Shown: one piece after another, positions 35,130 to 43,456 of the stretch
Position numbering within the stretch: position 1 is the first letter of the stretch
Layout: each line of letters starts with the position of its first letter
Assembly: GCA_964519995.1 (NCBI GenBank)
Contig: CAZFLY010000016.1
Location: forward strand, 1 to 49,811
Reading direction: 5' to 3'
From: CAZFLY01 sp964519995
GTDB taxonomy: Bacteria > Planctomycetota > Phycisphaerae > Sedimentisphaerales > Anaerobacaceae
Length of the DNA: 49,811 nt
Translations under genes and position numbers: made by a program
Notes under the pieces: generated by a model
The model's input: only the letters and a program-made list of their open reading frames with translations
The model's database searches: none
What the model was told of the DNA's origin: nothing

Positions 35130-35165
35130 ATGCCAAAAATCGTAAAAGTTAGATATGCTTTTTAA
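35130..35165 (+). pseudogene. Remnant of a paralogue of the 69-residue small protein
   Basis: The frame MPKIVKVRYAF then stops. Its first eight residues parallel MAKIIKVR of the gene at 34613, and a weak GGGAACTAAA precedes the ATG. It is interpreted as a truncated copy; the short length makes chance similarity possible. Confidence 0.4.
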
Positions 35166-35232
35166 TTTGAAACTGCAGGCAACTAAATAGAACCTGCGTG
35201 ACTCACAATACGTCAAAATCTTATATAAAAAA

Positions 35233-35251
35233 GGCCGCTTAAATAGCGGCC
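35233..35251. terminator. Rho-independent terminator, possibly bidirectional
   Basis: GGCCGCT (35233-35239) pairs with AGCGGCC (35245-35251) over a 5-base loop. It is flanked by an A-run upstream and ATTTTGTT downstream, so it could end transcripts from both sides. It would terminate xerC on the minus strand. Confidence 0.7.
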
Positions 35252-35286
35252 ATTTTGTTCAGGGCTCAGCGCTGGACTGTTTGCGC

Positions 35287-36339
35287 CTATACGTCATCGT
35301 GGTCATCATCGCTGTCAGGGGCTTGTTCCTCTAAGTTGTCGACGTTTTCTCTGGGATGTGCGTGCTCGTAGACCTCTTTTAACTTCCTTGTAGTAAGATG
35401 CGTGTAGATCTGAGTTGTTGATAACGACTGATGGCCGAGCAATTCCTGCACACTTCTTAGGTCCGCACCGTTGTTTAACATATGCGTTGCGAAGCTATGG
35501 CGCAACGTGTGTGGACTGATTGACGGATCCAAGCCCGCCATTTTTAAGTATTTGTCCATCTTGCGGCGAACACTGCGGGTACTTAGCCGCCTGCCGTGCT
35601 TGTTAACGAACAGCACTTTGGAGTCGAAATTTCTGTTACTTTGCGCTCGTTTGTTCTTGAACTCTATATAATATTGAATTACCTGCAGGGCTGAGGAACT
35701 AATCGGTGCGATTCTCTCTTTTTTGCCTTTGCCTCTAACATGTATTACTTCACCGAGAAAATCAATGTCATCCATATTTAACGCAACGAGTTCGCTGACT
35801 CTTATTCCGGTACTGTATAGTGTCTCCAGAATGGCCCTATCCCTAACACCGAGCCAGTTGTCTGTTGGTGGTGTTTCGAGCAATTTCTTTACTTCCTCGT
35901 ATTCGAGAAAGCGCGGAAGCTTCTTCTCTTGCTTTGGCGTTCTAATAACTGCGAGTGGATTGGAGTCAAGCCGGTTTGTCTTAATAAGGAATTTGTAAAA
36001 GCTTCGAAGTGTAGCCAACTTCCTTGCGATCGTTGCTTTGGAGTACTGCTTTTCATTCAGATGTGCCAGATAAGCTCGCGCTGTATTGACATCCACCGAT
36101 AGGAGCAGTTCATCCAGTTTAAGATCGGCTTTTGTCGCCACTGCAGTACCCGGCCCAACCTGTTGTTGAGCCAGTGACTCTGGTCCGTGAGCAGAAACTT
36201 TATCGCCCAGAGTACCGTCAAGAAACTCACCAAACTGGCTCAAATCAGCGCCATAACACTTAGCCGTGTGCTCGGAGAATCTTTTCTCAAATTTTAGGTA
36301 GTCTAGGAACTGTTGGATAATTGCACTGTCTGCTTCCAT
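35287..36339 (-). CDS. xerC: Tyrosine recombinase XerC/XerD
   Basis: A 350-residue site-specific recombinase with an N-terminal SAM-like DNA-binding domain and a C-terminal catalytic domain. Catalytic residues are all visible: Arg in STGIRVSEL, Lys in VRGKGKKER, His and Arg in SPHTLRHSFATH, His in LLGHQSL and the nucleophile Tyr in TQIYTH. It resolves chromosome dimers at dif sites. Two oddities are an inserted stretch of about 30 residues in the N-terminal domain (AHGPESLAQQQVGPG region) and an acidic tail ending DSDDDHDDV. Typical Xer proteins have about 300 residues. No phage or integron neighbours are seen, so a housekeeping role is likely. XerC and XerD cannot be told apart here. Confidence 0.9.
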   Translation of the reverse strand: MEADSAIIQQFLDYLKFEKRFSEHTAKCYGADLSQFGEFLDGTLGDKVSAHGPESLAQQQVGPGTAVATKADLKLDELLLSVDVNTARAYLAHLNEKQYSKATIARKLATLRSFYKFLIKTNRLDSNPLAVIRTPKQEKKLPRFLEYEEVKKLLETPPTDNWLGVRDRAILETLYSTGIRVSELVALNMDDIDFLGEVIHVRGKGKKERIAPISSSALQVIQYYIEFKNKRAQSNRNFDSKVLFVNKHGRRLSTRSVRRKMDKYLKMAGLDPSISPHTLRHSFATHMLNNGADLRSVQELLGHQSLSTTQIYTHLTTRKLKEVYEHAHPRENVDNLEEQAPDSDDDHDDV

Positions 36340-36454
36340 AAGTATGCCTGCCTAATTTTTTGATATACCGAAGTTATTTCCTATCGTTAACAACTATCAT
36401 CCTGAATCGTGTAAGGACTCAACAGGCGACTTTAATTTTGCCTGTCTGCATCTT

Positions 36455-36865
36455 TTAATCTACATGAACTTTTGTCTGTGTATTTTTGTGCAACAGTCCC
36501 TCCGCCTGGCAAACGAGTGTCTGCGTAAGCTTGAAACTCACTACAGCCGCGTCGAACCAATCGAAATTTGTTCGTTTATTTTTCGCCTGCTCTACAAGAG
36601 CGTCTAAAAGTTCATCTTCACGGCCATCCTCATAACGGAATATAAATTTTTCCGTCCCCTTATTTAAAATTAGTTGATGTCGTATTGATTTCATTTCTGC
36701 AGTGTATTGATCCAATTTCCTTTGTAGATTATGGATATTGGTAAAACCTTTAGTATCCTTTATCGGTCCAAAAGAAGCTTCCTTAAGCCCAACATGATAT
36801 TTTTCTTCAGCACGATTTAATGCAATCGATGCTTTGGGAAACGCTACAACGCTTTTATCGGCCAA
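36455..36865 (-). CDS. Hypothetical protein of 136 residues
   Basis: A soluble, mixed-charge protein with no signal peptide or membrane segment. A mostly helical stretch (NLQRKLDQYTAEMKSIRHQL) could form a coiled coil. It is followed by FIFRYEDGREDELLDALVEQ and a C-terminal FDWFDAAVVSFKLTQTL. I do not recognise the family. It lies alone between xerC and a radical SAM gene on the same strand. The frame is uninterrupted and longer than chance would suggest. Confidence 0.55.
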   Translation of the reverse strand: MADKSVVAFPKASIALNRAEEKYHVGLKEASFGPIKDTKGFTNIHNLQRKLDQYTAEMKSIRHQLILNKGTEKFIFRYEDGREDELLDALVEQAKNKRTNFDWFDAAVVSFKLTQTLVCQAEGLLHKNTQTKVHVD

Positions 36866-36957
36866 TAAGAGTGGTGGCTTTACAAATTGAACGTGAATGT
36901 GGGCAGATTAGGACAAATTTAAAAAATTGTCACTTGAGCTGGTTTGTTTGGCATATG

Positions 36958-37908
36958 TCAGTGTATGGCCCGGTAGAAAAGTATTCCCCCCTGTTCTTCT
37001 GAGGTTATAAGACCCTTTTTTTGAAGGCCGATGAGATATCCTAAGGCCCCATCTGTTCCGATATCCAGACCTGAGCAGATATCGCTCAACGAACAGGGCC
37101 TGCGTTTCAGCATTGATAGTAGGGCTTCCATTGTGCTGACTTGATCGGGTCGAATGTGGTGGCGAACCACAAAATCTGTCACTACCTCACAACTTGGTCC
37201 CAGCTTCGCGGCTATAGCCTGAAGCTCTTCTGGGCTTAGTCTCTCGATGTTAGGATCGGCCGTTGGACGAACGGCTGTGTTGAGCTGAACCTTATCTGGG
37301 CGAATTTGTTCCACCGCCTTTTTTATTTTCTTGATTTGCTCGGCCTCAGTATTCAGGCCTTTAACGAGAAAAACCTCAAGCCACATTTGACCGGCGAACT
37401 CATTCCTGAACGCACATAATCCGGAAATGAGCTGCTCGATACTGATATCCCTATGTGGACGATTCACTTTCTGGAAAGTCTCTTCATCGCCAGCATCCAG
37501 CGAAGGCAGCACCACATCGGCTCTAGCACAGTCGGACCTTACACCTTTCCAGTACAGTAAAGTGCCATTAGTCAGTATGGCTACTGGGATACTGGTGATT
37601 TCTTTGACACCGTCAATCAGCTTGCCGAGTTGGGCATGCAGTGTAGGTTCACCCGAACCACTAATAGTGATATAATCGGCCTGCACACCTTCGGCCAATT
37701 TTTCTCTTAGCTCGGTGAGCACCTGTTCAACGTCAACGAAGTTTTTGCGTTGTGTGATTTTGTTAGTTGTCTTACCAAGTTGACAGTATACACAGTCCAG
37801 GGTGCAAACTTTAGCTGGTATAATGTCGAGTCCTAAACTAAGGCCCAGTCTTCGGGATGGTACCGGGCCATACGAATATCTACACTGATCAGCCAATTTT
37901 CTACCCAC
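36958..37908 (-). CDS. Radical SAM protein with C-terminal winged-helix-like domain
   Basis: A 316-residue radical SAM enzyme. The cluster motif is CTLDCVYC (C-x3-C-x2-C) near residue 35, after YSYGPVPSRRLGLSLGLDI, a start typical of the COG0731-like group. ISGSGEPTLH is the SAM-binding glycine motif. The C-terminal 70 residues (LLSMLKRRPCSLSDICSGL onward) look like a winged helix. The substrate is unknown. The gene overlaps the end of kdsA by 8 bases, so they are co-transcribed. The group includes proteins related to wybutosine synthesis, but that role is not supported for bacteria. Confidence 0.85.
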   Translation of the reverse strand: MGRKLADQCRYSYGPVPSRRLGLSLGLDIIPAKVCTLDCVYCQLGKTTNKITQRKNFVDVEQVLTELREKLAEGVQADYITISGSGEPTLHAQLGKLIDGVKEITSIPVAILTNGTLLYWKGVRSDCARADVVLPSLDAGDEETFQKVNRPHRDISIEQLISGLCAFRNEFAGQMWLEVFLVKGLNTEAEQIKKIKKAVEQIRPDKVQLNTAVRPTADPNIERLSPEELQAIAAKLGPSCEVVTDFVVRHHIRPDQVSTMEALLSMLKRRPCSLSDICSGLDIGTDGALGYLIGLQKKGLITSEEQGGILFYRAIH

Positions 37909-38728
37909 GTACGATTTCGAATATTCTCTTGCATGTTTTTAGCAGATATTCAAGCCAGTCTATAGGAATCATGCTCGCAGCGTCAGATTTTGCTTTTTCC
38001 GGCTCGTTATGAACTTCGATGTAAAGGCCGTTTGCACCTGCAGCAACGGCTGCTTTAGCCAGTATGGGGGCCATTTCACGTTGTCCTGCACTGGTGCTAC
38101 CAAGCCCCCCAGGTTGCTGTGTGCTATGGGTTGCGTCAAAGACCACCGGACAACCAAAACCCTTCATGGCCTCGATGGCTGTCATGTCATTGACCAGCCG
38201 ATTATACCCGAAAAATGTGCCCCGCTCAGTAAGTATAATTTTGTCGTTATGACAAGCATGGATTTTTTCAACCACATTTTTCATCTCTCCTGGCGATAGG
38301 AATTGGCCCTTTTTCACATTTACTGGCTTACCAGTATTAGCACAGGCACAAATCAAATCTGTTTGTCTGCATAAAAAAGCAGGCACTTGAAGGCAATCAA
38401 CGACCTCGCCAGCTTTAGCAGCCTGAGAGGGTTCATGTACGTCCGTCATGATCGGTAAGTTCGTTGCCTTACGGACTGCCGAAAGAATCTCCAGACCTTT
38501 TTCCAATCCGGGACCTCTGAAGCTGGATATGCTACTGCGGTTGGCCTTGTCAAAACTGGCCTTAAAAATTGTACCAACTTTAGTATTGTAGGCAATTTTA
38601 GCAAGCCTGTCGGCCAGTTCCAAACAACAATCCCTGCTTTCGATGACGCACGGCCCGGCTATAAGGAATAAAAAAGGAACATCCAGGCCAATCTCTACAT
38701 TACCAACGGTGAACTTGTTCTTGCTCAT
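37901..38728 (-). CDS. kdsA: 3-deoxy-D-manno-octulosonate 8-phosphate synthase
   Basis: A 275-residue aldolase that condenses phosphoenolpyruvate with arabinose 5-phosphate to make KDO 8-phosphate for lipopolysaccharide. The motifs FLIAGPCVIESRD, FKASFDKANRSS, FRGPGLEKGLEIL, PIMTDVHEP and FDATHSTQQPGG are all present. The length is normal. Its presence indicates an outer membrane with lipopolysaccharide. It is the penultimate gene of the minus-strand run below leuS. Confidence 0.95.
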   Translation of the reverse strand: MSKNKFTVGNVEIGLDVPFLFLIAGPCVIESRDCCLELADRLAKIAYNTKVGTIFKASFDKANRSSISSFRGPGLEKGLEILSAVRKATNLPIMTDVHEPSQAAKAGEVVDCLQVPAFLCRQTDLICACANTGKPVNVKKGQFLSPGEMKNVVEKIHACHNDKIILTERGTFFGYNRLVNDMTAIEAMKGFGCPVVFDATHSTQQPGGLGSTSAGQREMAPILAKAAVAAGANGLYIEVHNEPEKAKSDAASMIPIDWLEYLLKTCKRIFEIVRG

Positions 38729-38773
38729 TTGCCGTTATCCGAGATAGTCTTTTTTTACACTTCTCAATCTGAT

Positions 38774-39718
38774 CTATCCGATTGCTCTGATAATTCTTGT
38801 TCTTATGCCAGCGGGCTTGGCTCCTTCAGGCACCACACAGTTGACTGCTTGGGGTATAACCTTGATTTCGACCGGCAGAGTCGGCCCAGGATCACCGTCG
38901 ATCTCTGTCTTAATGGAGTTTACTTCAGAAGTCACGATGAAGTTTTTGCCCTGACGATAGATAACGTCCCGTGCATCTGCATGCTGTTTCAGGATAGTCA
39001 TCACGGAATGCTTCACAAGGTGCACTTGTCCTGTACATTTGTAAATGCAGATGTCCAGCAATCCGTCGCCATAGTCTGCGTAGTGAAGTATCTGTAGGCC
39101 CACGGCATATCTTGAAATGTTTCCAATAAAGACCAAACCAGGACCATTAAAAATTTCCTCTCCATCCACCTCCGTCCTGATCGTGTCAAAGTTATAGCTC
39201 CAGAAAGTCCGCCAGAGTGGCTCAATGTAGTCAAAATAGTCAATGTGTCCTCTTCGCTGCTCGCTGACACGTTCGACAACCTGGCCGTCAAATCCAAAGC
39301 CGGCTATGGAGGTAAAGCATTTGCCGTTTGCGCTGCCCAGATCTAAGGGCCGAATATATCCGGCCTCAAACGTCCTCACTATTGTTTCCAATTTCTCATC
39401 AAAGCCCAATTCATTGGCCAGCAAATTCTCTGTGCCGTGTGGAACTATAAGCAGTGGTTTGTCGCTGCCTTCCAGACCGTGTGCAACCTCTCTGACAGTA
39501 CCGTCGCCGCCTACAACGACTACCATCGCACAGTTATAATCAACAGCCGCATCAGTAGCCATCTCGCAGGCGTGTTCCAAAGAGGTTGTTAGATTAACTC
39601 TGACCTCAAATCCTTTTTTAACCAGGTATTGTTCAAATCGGTGTCCGGTAATCTTGCTGCTGCTTGCACCGGATTTGGGATTTACGATATAAGCAATATA
39701 ACCATCATCTGGTTTCAT
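38774..39718 (-). CDS. Diacylglycerol kinase family lipid kinase
   Basis: A protein of about 314 residues with the DAGK catalytic domain: AYIVNPKSGASSSK near the N-terminus, VVVGGDGTVREVAHGL as the nucleotide loop, PLLIVPHGTENLLANELG and SIAGFGFDGQVV. Members phosphorylate diacylglycerol, sphingoid bases or similar lipids on the inner membrane face. A longer frame reaches 39790 but would overlap the CYTH gene by 53 bases, so the ATG giving MKPDDGYIAY is preferred. The C-terminal beta domain ends near PEGAKPAGIR. The substrate is not evident. Confidence 0.85.
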   Translation of the reverse strand: MKPDDGYIAYIVNPKSGASSSKITGHRFEQYLVKKGFEVRVNLTTSLEHACEMATDAAVDYNCAMVVVVGGDGTVREVAHGLEGSDKPLLIVPHGTENLLANELGFDEKLETIVRTFEAGYIRPLDLGSANGKCFTSIAGFGFDGQVVERVSEQRRGHIDYFDYIEPLWRTFWSYNFDTIRTEVDGEEIFNGPGLVFIGNISRYAVGLQILHYADYGDGLLDICIYKCTGQVHLVKHSVMTILKQHADARDVIYRQGKNFIVTSEVNSIKTEIDGDPGPTLPVEIKVIPQAVNCVVPEGAKPAGIRTRIIRAIG

Positions 39719-39737
39719 AACAACCGGTCTAAGCTTC

Positions 39738-40295
39738 CTACAGGAGGACTTCTCTTTCTTTTCTGTCAAGCTGACGAAGCTTTTGCTCAATCAGGAGAGC
39801 GTAGCTTTCTGGTATATGTGGTAAATTCGCCAGTCTCAGTTTCTTTTGGACGTCAGCGATCTTTTTATCGTCGGGTCCTTCTATTTCTACAAAACCACCC
39901 ATGAGTGGCAGCTGATCCAAAGAAACAATACAATCCCCAACCTGCCAGATTCGACGTTTCTTTTCAAAAGTCAACGCTTTGTGATATCCCAAAGCCAAGA
40001 GTAGTTGTTCTGCTAACTTGCCGTTGCCAACCTGGACTTCCAACTCCTGTCTTTTCTTGAAGTTGTCTTTCTCTTTAGGACCTTTGTAGGCTAAGAGCGT
40101 CTTCTCACGTTCACCTGTCACTTCGCGCCTCAACCGAAGTGCCTTATCGCCATTCTTCAGAGACGAGCTAACATCGTCAAAGTAGCGGTCAGTATGCAAT
40201 TGTTCGCCCAGAAACTCGGCACCGATCATGTTCAATTTGTGTTCAAGTTCTTGCAGTGATTCGATTCTCAGCTTGGCTTCAATTTCGGTAGACAT
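39738..40295 (-). CDS. CYTH domain protein (class IV adenylate cyclase type)
   Basis: A 185-residue CYTH-fold protein starting STEIEAKLRI, with the ExExK signature. Later charged strands follow: RLRREV, LAYKGPKE, KKRQELEV and VEIEGPDD. The family includes CyaB-type cyclases and triphosphatases that bind triphosphate in a beta tunnel with metal ions. Whether this one makes cAMP or hydrolyses triphosphates is not clear. The gene lies 20 bases before the lipid kinase start on the same strand, suggesting co-transcription. Confidence 0.85.
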   Translation of the reverse strand: MSTEIEAKLRIESLQELEHKLNMIGAEFLGEQLHTDRYFDDVSSSLKNGDKALRLRREVTGEREKTLLAYKGPKEKDNFKKRQELEVQVGNGKLAEQLLLALGYHKALTFEKKRRIWQVGDCIVSLDQLPLMGGFVEIEGPDDKKIADVQKKLRLANLPHIPESYALLIEQKLRQLDRKEREVLL

Positions 40296-40318
40296 AGATT
40301 CTTTGAATTACTGCAACT

Positions 40319-40675
40319 TTACCGGGGCCGACTTCGTATTCTCTCTAATCGTTTTTTGGCTTCGGTATCCGTAATAAAGAATTTTTCGAGTTTTTCACAT
40401 GCGTAATCATCGCAATACGCGCAACTCTCAAAATCCTTTTGCTTGGCGCACGTTCTCATTTGACAGTCACTACAGAACAACCTATCATTTTCGGTTTTGC
40501 ATCCATCGCAGTCGGCTACATCTGCAGAGCTGAGTTCCTGCCCATAATGCTTCTTAATCTGCTCTGCAATCTCGACCCTCATCTGATGCCGTTTGGTTTT
40601 ATTTCTCTCCCTTGTCGCCAAATATATAGCGCAAGTGAGACAATTTAAACCACAATAAGCGATCAACCCGCTCAT
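40319..40675 (-). CDS. DUF3795 cysteine-rich protein
   Basis: A 118-residue protein of the DUF3795 type, with AYCGLNCLTCAIYLATR at the N-terminus, then CDGCK, CSDCQMRTCA and CAYCDDYACEKLEKF. The paired cysteines could bind zinc or an iron-sulfur cluster. The function is unknown; the family is common in anaerobes. It lies 7 bases after leuS on the same strand. Confidence 0.8.
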   Translation of the reverse strand: MSGLIAYCGLNCLTCAIYLATRERNKTKRHQMRVEIAEQIKKHYGQELSSADVADCDGCKTENDRLFCSDCQMRTCAKQKDFESCAYCDDYACEKLEKFFITDTEAKKRLERIRSRPR

Positions 40676-40682
40676 TTCTCCG

Positions 40683-43244
40683 TTAAGTCACTATATTCAC
40701 CAGCCGAGACTTGACAACAATAACCTTTCTGGGTGTTTTGCCAGCCATGGCAGCTACGACTCTTTCACTGGCAAGTGCTTCCTGTTCTATTTGTTCCTCG
40801 CCTGCATCAGCAGCAATAACTATTCTATCTTTTATCTTACCGTTGACCTGCACGGCCAGTTCGATTTCCTTTTCTTTGACAAGATCGGGATTGTACTCAG
40901 GCCAAGTCTCATAAGCTAAGCTTTCGGTGTGACCTAACAGCTGCCAGAGCTCTTCAGCAATGTGAGGTGCGAAGGGAGCCAGAATTAGAAGGAACTTTTC
41001 GACGATTTCTTTAGGCCTGATTTCTTTTTTGCTTAAGTGATTTACAAAAATCATCATTGCACTTATTGCTGTGTTAAAACTGAAATTTTCGATGTCATAA
41101 GTGACCTTCTTTATCGTCTGATGCAACAATCGTAGCGTCTCCTCATCCGCATCCTTTTCCCCACCCATCACACCTTGTGAGACCTTACCCGTTTCGTTAT
41201 CAATCATCATTCGCCAGGTTCTCTGCAGAAAGCGGTAAACACCCTCGACACCTTGCATGTTCCAGGGCTTGATAGCTTCCAGCGGACCCATGAACATCTC
41301 ATAAAGTCGCGTTGAATCGGCACCATAGTTAGAAACAACCTTGTCAGGATTAATAACATTTCCGCGTGACTTGCTCATTTTCTGGCCGTCTTCTCCGAGA
41401 ATCATCCCTTGATTAACGAGCTTTTTAAATGGTTCTTTGGTGCTGACATAACCAAGATCGTACAGAAACTTGTGCCAAAATCTTGCATATAAAAGATGGA
41501 GTACCGCATGCTCTGCACCGCCGATATACAGATCAACAGGCATCCAGTATTTTTCTTTTTCGGAGTCCCAGCCTTGCTGGTCATTGTTGGGGTCAATGTA
41601 TCTTAGATAATACCAACAACTGCCTGCCCATTGCGGCATCGTATTAGTTTCACGTCTGGCATTTATGCCGTCGGGTAGTGTTACATTTACCCAATCGGTG
41701 ACATTAGCTAAAGGTGACTCACCTGTTCCCGAAGGTTGATAATTCTCGACTTCTGGCAACTCCAAGGGTAAATCTTCCTCCGTAAGCCCAATCACACGGC
41801 CATCCTTAGTATGCAAAATCGGAAAAGGCTCACCCCAGTATCGCTGCCTGCTGAATAGCCAGTCCCGCAGCTTGTAGTTCACGGCTTTCTTGCCGAGATC
41901 CTTTTGCGCGAGCCATTCTGTGATCTTCTCTTTAAACTCAGTCGTTGGCAGATTGTTAAACTGGTCGCTGTTGATCGCAGTGCCATCGCCTACGAAGCAT
42001 AATTTTCCTTGTTTGACCAGCTCGGCCTGTTCAGTGTCTGGCGGCTCAACAACGGGAATGATTGGCAAGCTGAATTTCGTTGCAAACTCAAAATCACGTT
42101 CGTCGTGGGCCGGCACAGCCATAATCGCACCAGTACCATAGCTAATCAGGACGTAGTCACTTATCCAGATGGGTATCTTCTGGTTATTGACCGGGTTTAT
42201 CGCATAGGCGCCCGTGAATATACCGGTTTTTTCCTTTGCCAGATCGGTGCGGTCTAGGTCGCTTTTAGTAGCTGCAAGCTGACAATACTCTTTTACAGCC
42301 TTTTTATGCTCATCGGTTGTAATAATATCGACAAACTTATGCTCCGGAGCCAGTACCATATAGGTCGCGCCAAACAAAGTATCCGGCCTAGTCGTAAACA
42401 CCCAGACCTCCTCTTCAAAGCCATCAATGGCGAACTTGACTTCCGCTCCGACACTTTTGCCAATCCAATCTGTCTGAAGCTTTTTTATAGATTCCGGCCA
42501 ATCAACTTCGTCTAAGTCTTTTAGCAATTTCTCAGCGTACTTTGTTATTTGAAGCATCCACTGCCGCATAGGTTTTCTTATGACAGGATGTCCCCCACGT
42601 TCGCTGACGCCACCAACGACTTCTTCGTTTGCTAGGACTGTTCCAAGCGCAGGACACCAATTCACTGGTACTTCCGCCTCGTAGGCAAGACGATTGTCAT
42701 CGATAAATCGCTGCCGTTCTTGCTCGTTTAATTCTTTGGGGATGGGAAGCTGTTCAATTGGCTTTGCCTTTTGTTCGGCCTCGTCAAAGTAACTATTAAA
42801 AAACTTGAGGAATATCCACTGCGTCCACTTATAGTAGTGCGGATCAGTTGTGTTAACTTCTCTGTCCCAATCGTAGCTAAATCCGAGGCTTTTTATCTGC
42901 CGTTGCATGTTATCGACATTTTTTCCGGTAGTTTTCGCAGGATGTGTGCTCGTTTCAACGGCATATTGTTCAGCCGGCAGCCCAAAGGCATCCCAGCCCA
43001 TAGGATGAAGAACATTAAAGCCTTTCATTCGCTTGTAGCGTGCTACTATGTCACTTGCGGTGTAGCCTTCCGGATGGCCAACATGAAGACCTTGGGCGCT
43101 AGGATATGGAAACATATCCAGGACATAGTATTTGGGTTTAGAATTGTCGCAATCGTGCGCTTTGAATATCTTTTGTTCCTGCCAGAACTGTTGCCATTTC
43201 TTCTCAATCTCACCGAAGTCGTAAGACCCTTGTTTAGAACACAT
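40683..43244 (-). CDS. leuS: Leucyl-tRNA synthetase
   Basis: An 853-residue class I synthetase. The HIGH-like signature is YPSAQGLHVGHPEGYTASD near the N-terminus and KMSKSRGN is the second active-site motif. The editing domain and the C-terminal domain (VQVNGKIKDRIV) are both present. The length is typical for bacteria. It charges tRNA-Leu and is essential. It heads the minus-strand run. The 212-base spacer upstream (43245-43456) shows no obvious riboswitch or T-box. Confidence 0.97.
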   Translation of the reverse strand: MCSKQGSYDFGEIEKKWQQFWQEQKIFKAHDCDNSKPKYYVLDMFPYPSAQGLHVGHPEGYTASDIVARYKRMKGFNVLHPMGWDAFGLPAEQYAVETSTHPAKTTGKNVDNMQRQIKSLGFSYDWDREVNTTDPHYYKWTQWIFLKFFNSYFDEAEQKAKPIEQLPIPKELNEQERQRFIDDNRLAYEAEVPVNWCPALGTVLANEEVVGGVSERGGHPVIRKPMRQWMLQITKYAEKLLKDLDEVDWPESIKKLQTDWIGKSVGAEVKFAIDGFEEEVWVFTTRPDTLFGATYMVLAPEHKFVDIITTDEHKKAVKEYCQLAATKSDLDRTDLAKEKTGIFTGAYAINPVNNQKIPIWISDYVLISYGTGAIMAVPAHDERDFEFATKFSLPIIPVVEPPDTEQAELVKQGKLCFVGDGTAINSDQFNNLPTTEFKEKITEWLAQKDLGKKAVNYKLRDWLFSRQRYWGEPFPILHTKDGRVIGLTEEDLPLELPEVENYQPSGTGESPLANVTDWVNVTLPDGINARRETNTMPQWAGSCWYYLRYIDPNNDQQGWDSEKEKYWMPVDLYIGGAEHAVLHLLYARFWHKFLYDLGYVSTKEPFKKLVNQGMILGEDGQKMSKSRGNVINPDKVVSNYGADSTRLYEMFMGPLEAIKPWNMQGVEGVYRFLQRTWRMMIDNETGKVSQGVMGGEKDADEETLRLLHQTIKKVTYDIENFSFNTAISAMMIFVNHLSKKEIRPKEIVEKFLLILAPFAPHIAEELWQLLGHTESLAYETWPEYNPDLVKEKEIELAVQVNGKIKDRIVIAADAGEEQIEQEALASERVVAAMAGKTPRKVIVVKSRLVNIVT

Positions 43245-43456
43245 TGAACTTCACTGCTCCTGTTAGTTCGTTTGCGATACCAACGGTTCCACATCCATCT
43301 GTGCGTATCTATTACACGATAAAGCAAACACGCAAGAAAATCCACTAAAATTCATCGCCAATTGATTATCGCAGACTTCAAGAAGTTTAGACTATAAGTT
43401 GCATAGCAACGGCTGGACAGGAGAACAATCGAAAGGCAGGTAATATTGATTGTCAG

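Noticed and set aside
43245..43456. T-box leader upstream of leuS
   Set aside because: No T-box consensus or specifier arrangement was visible; only minor hairpins.
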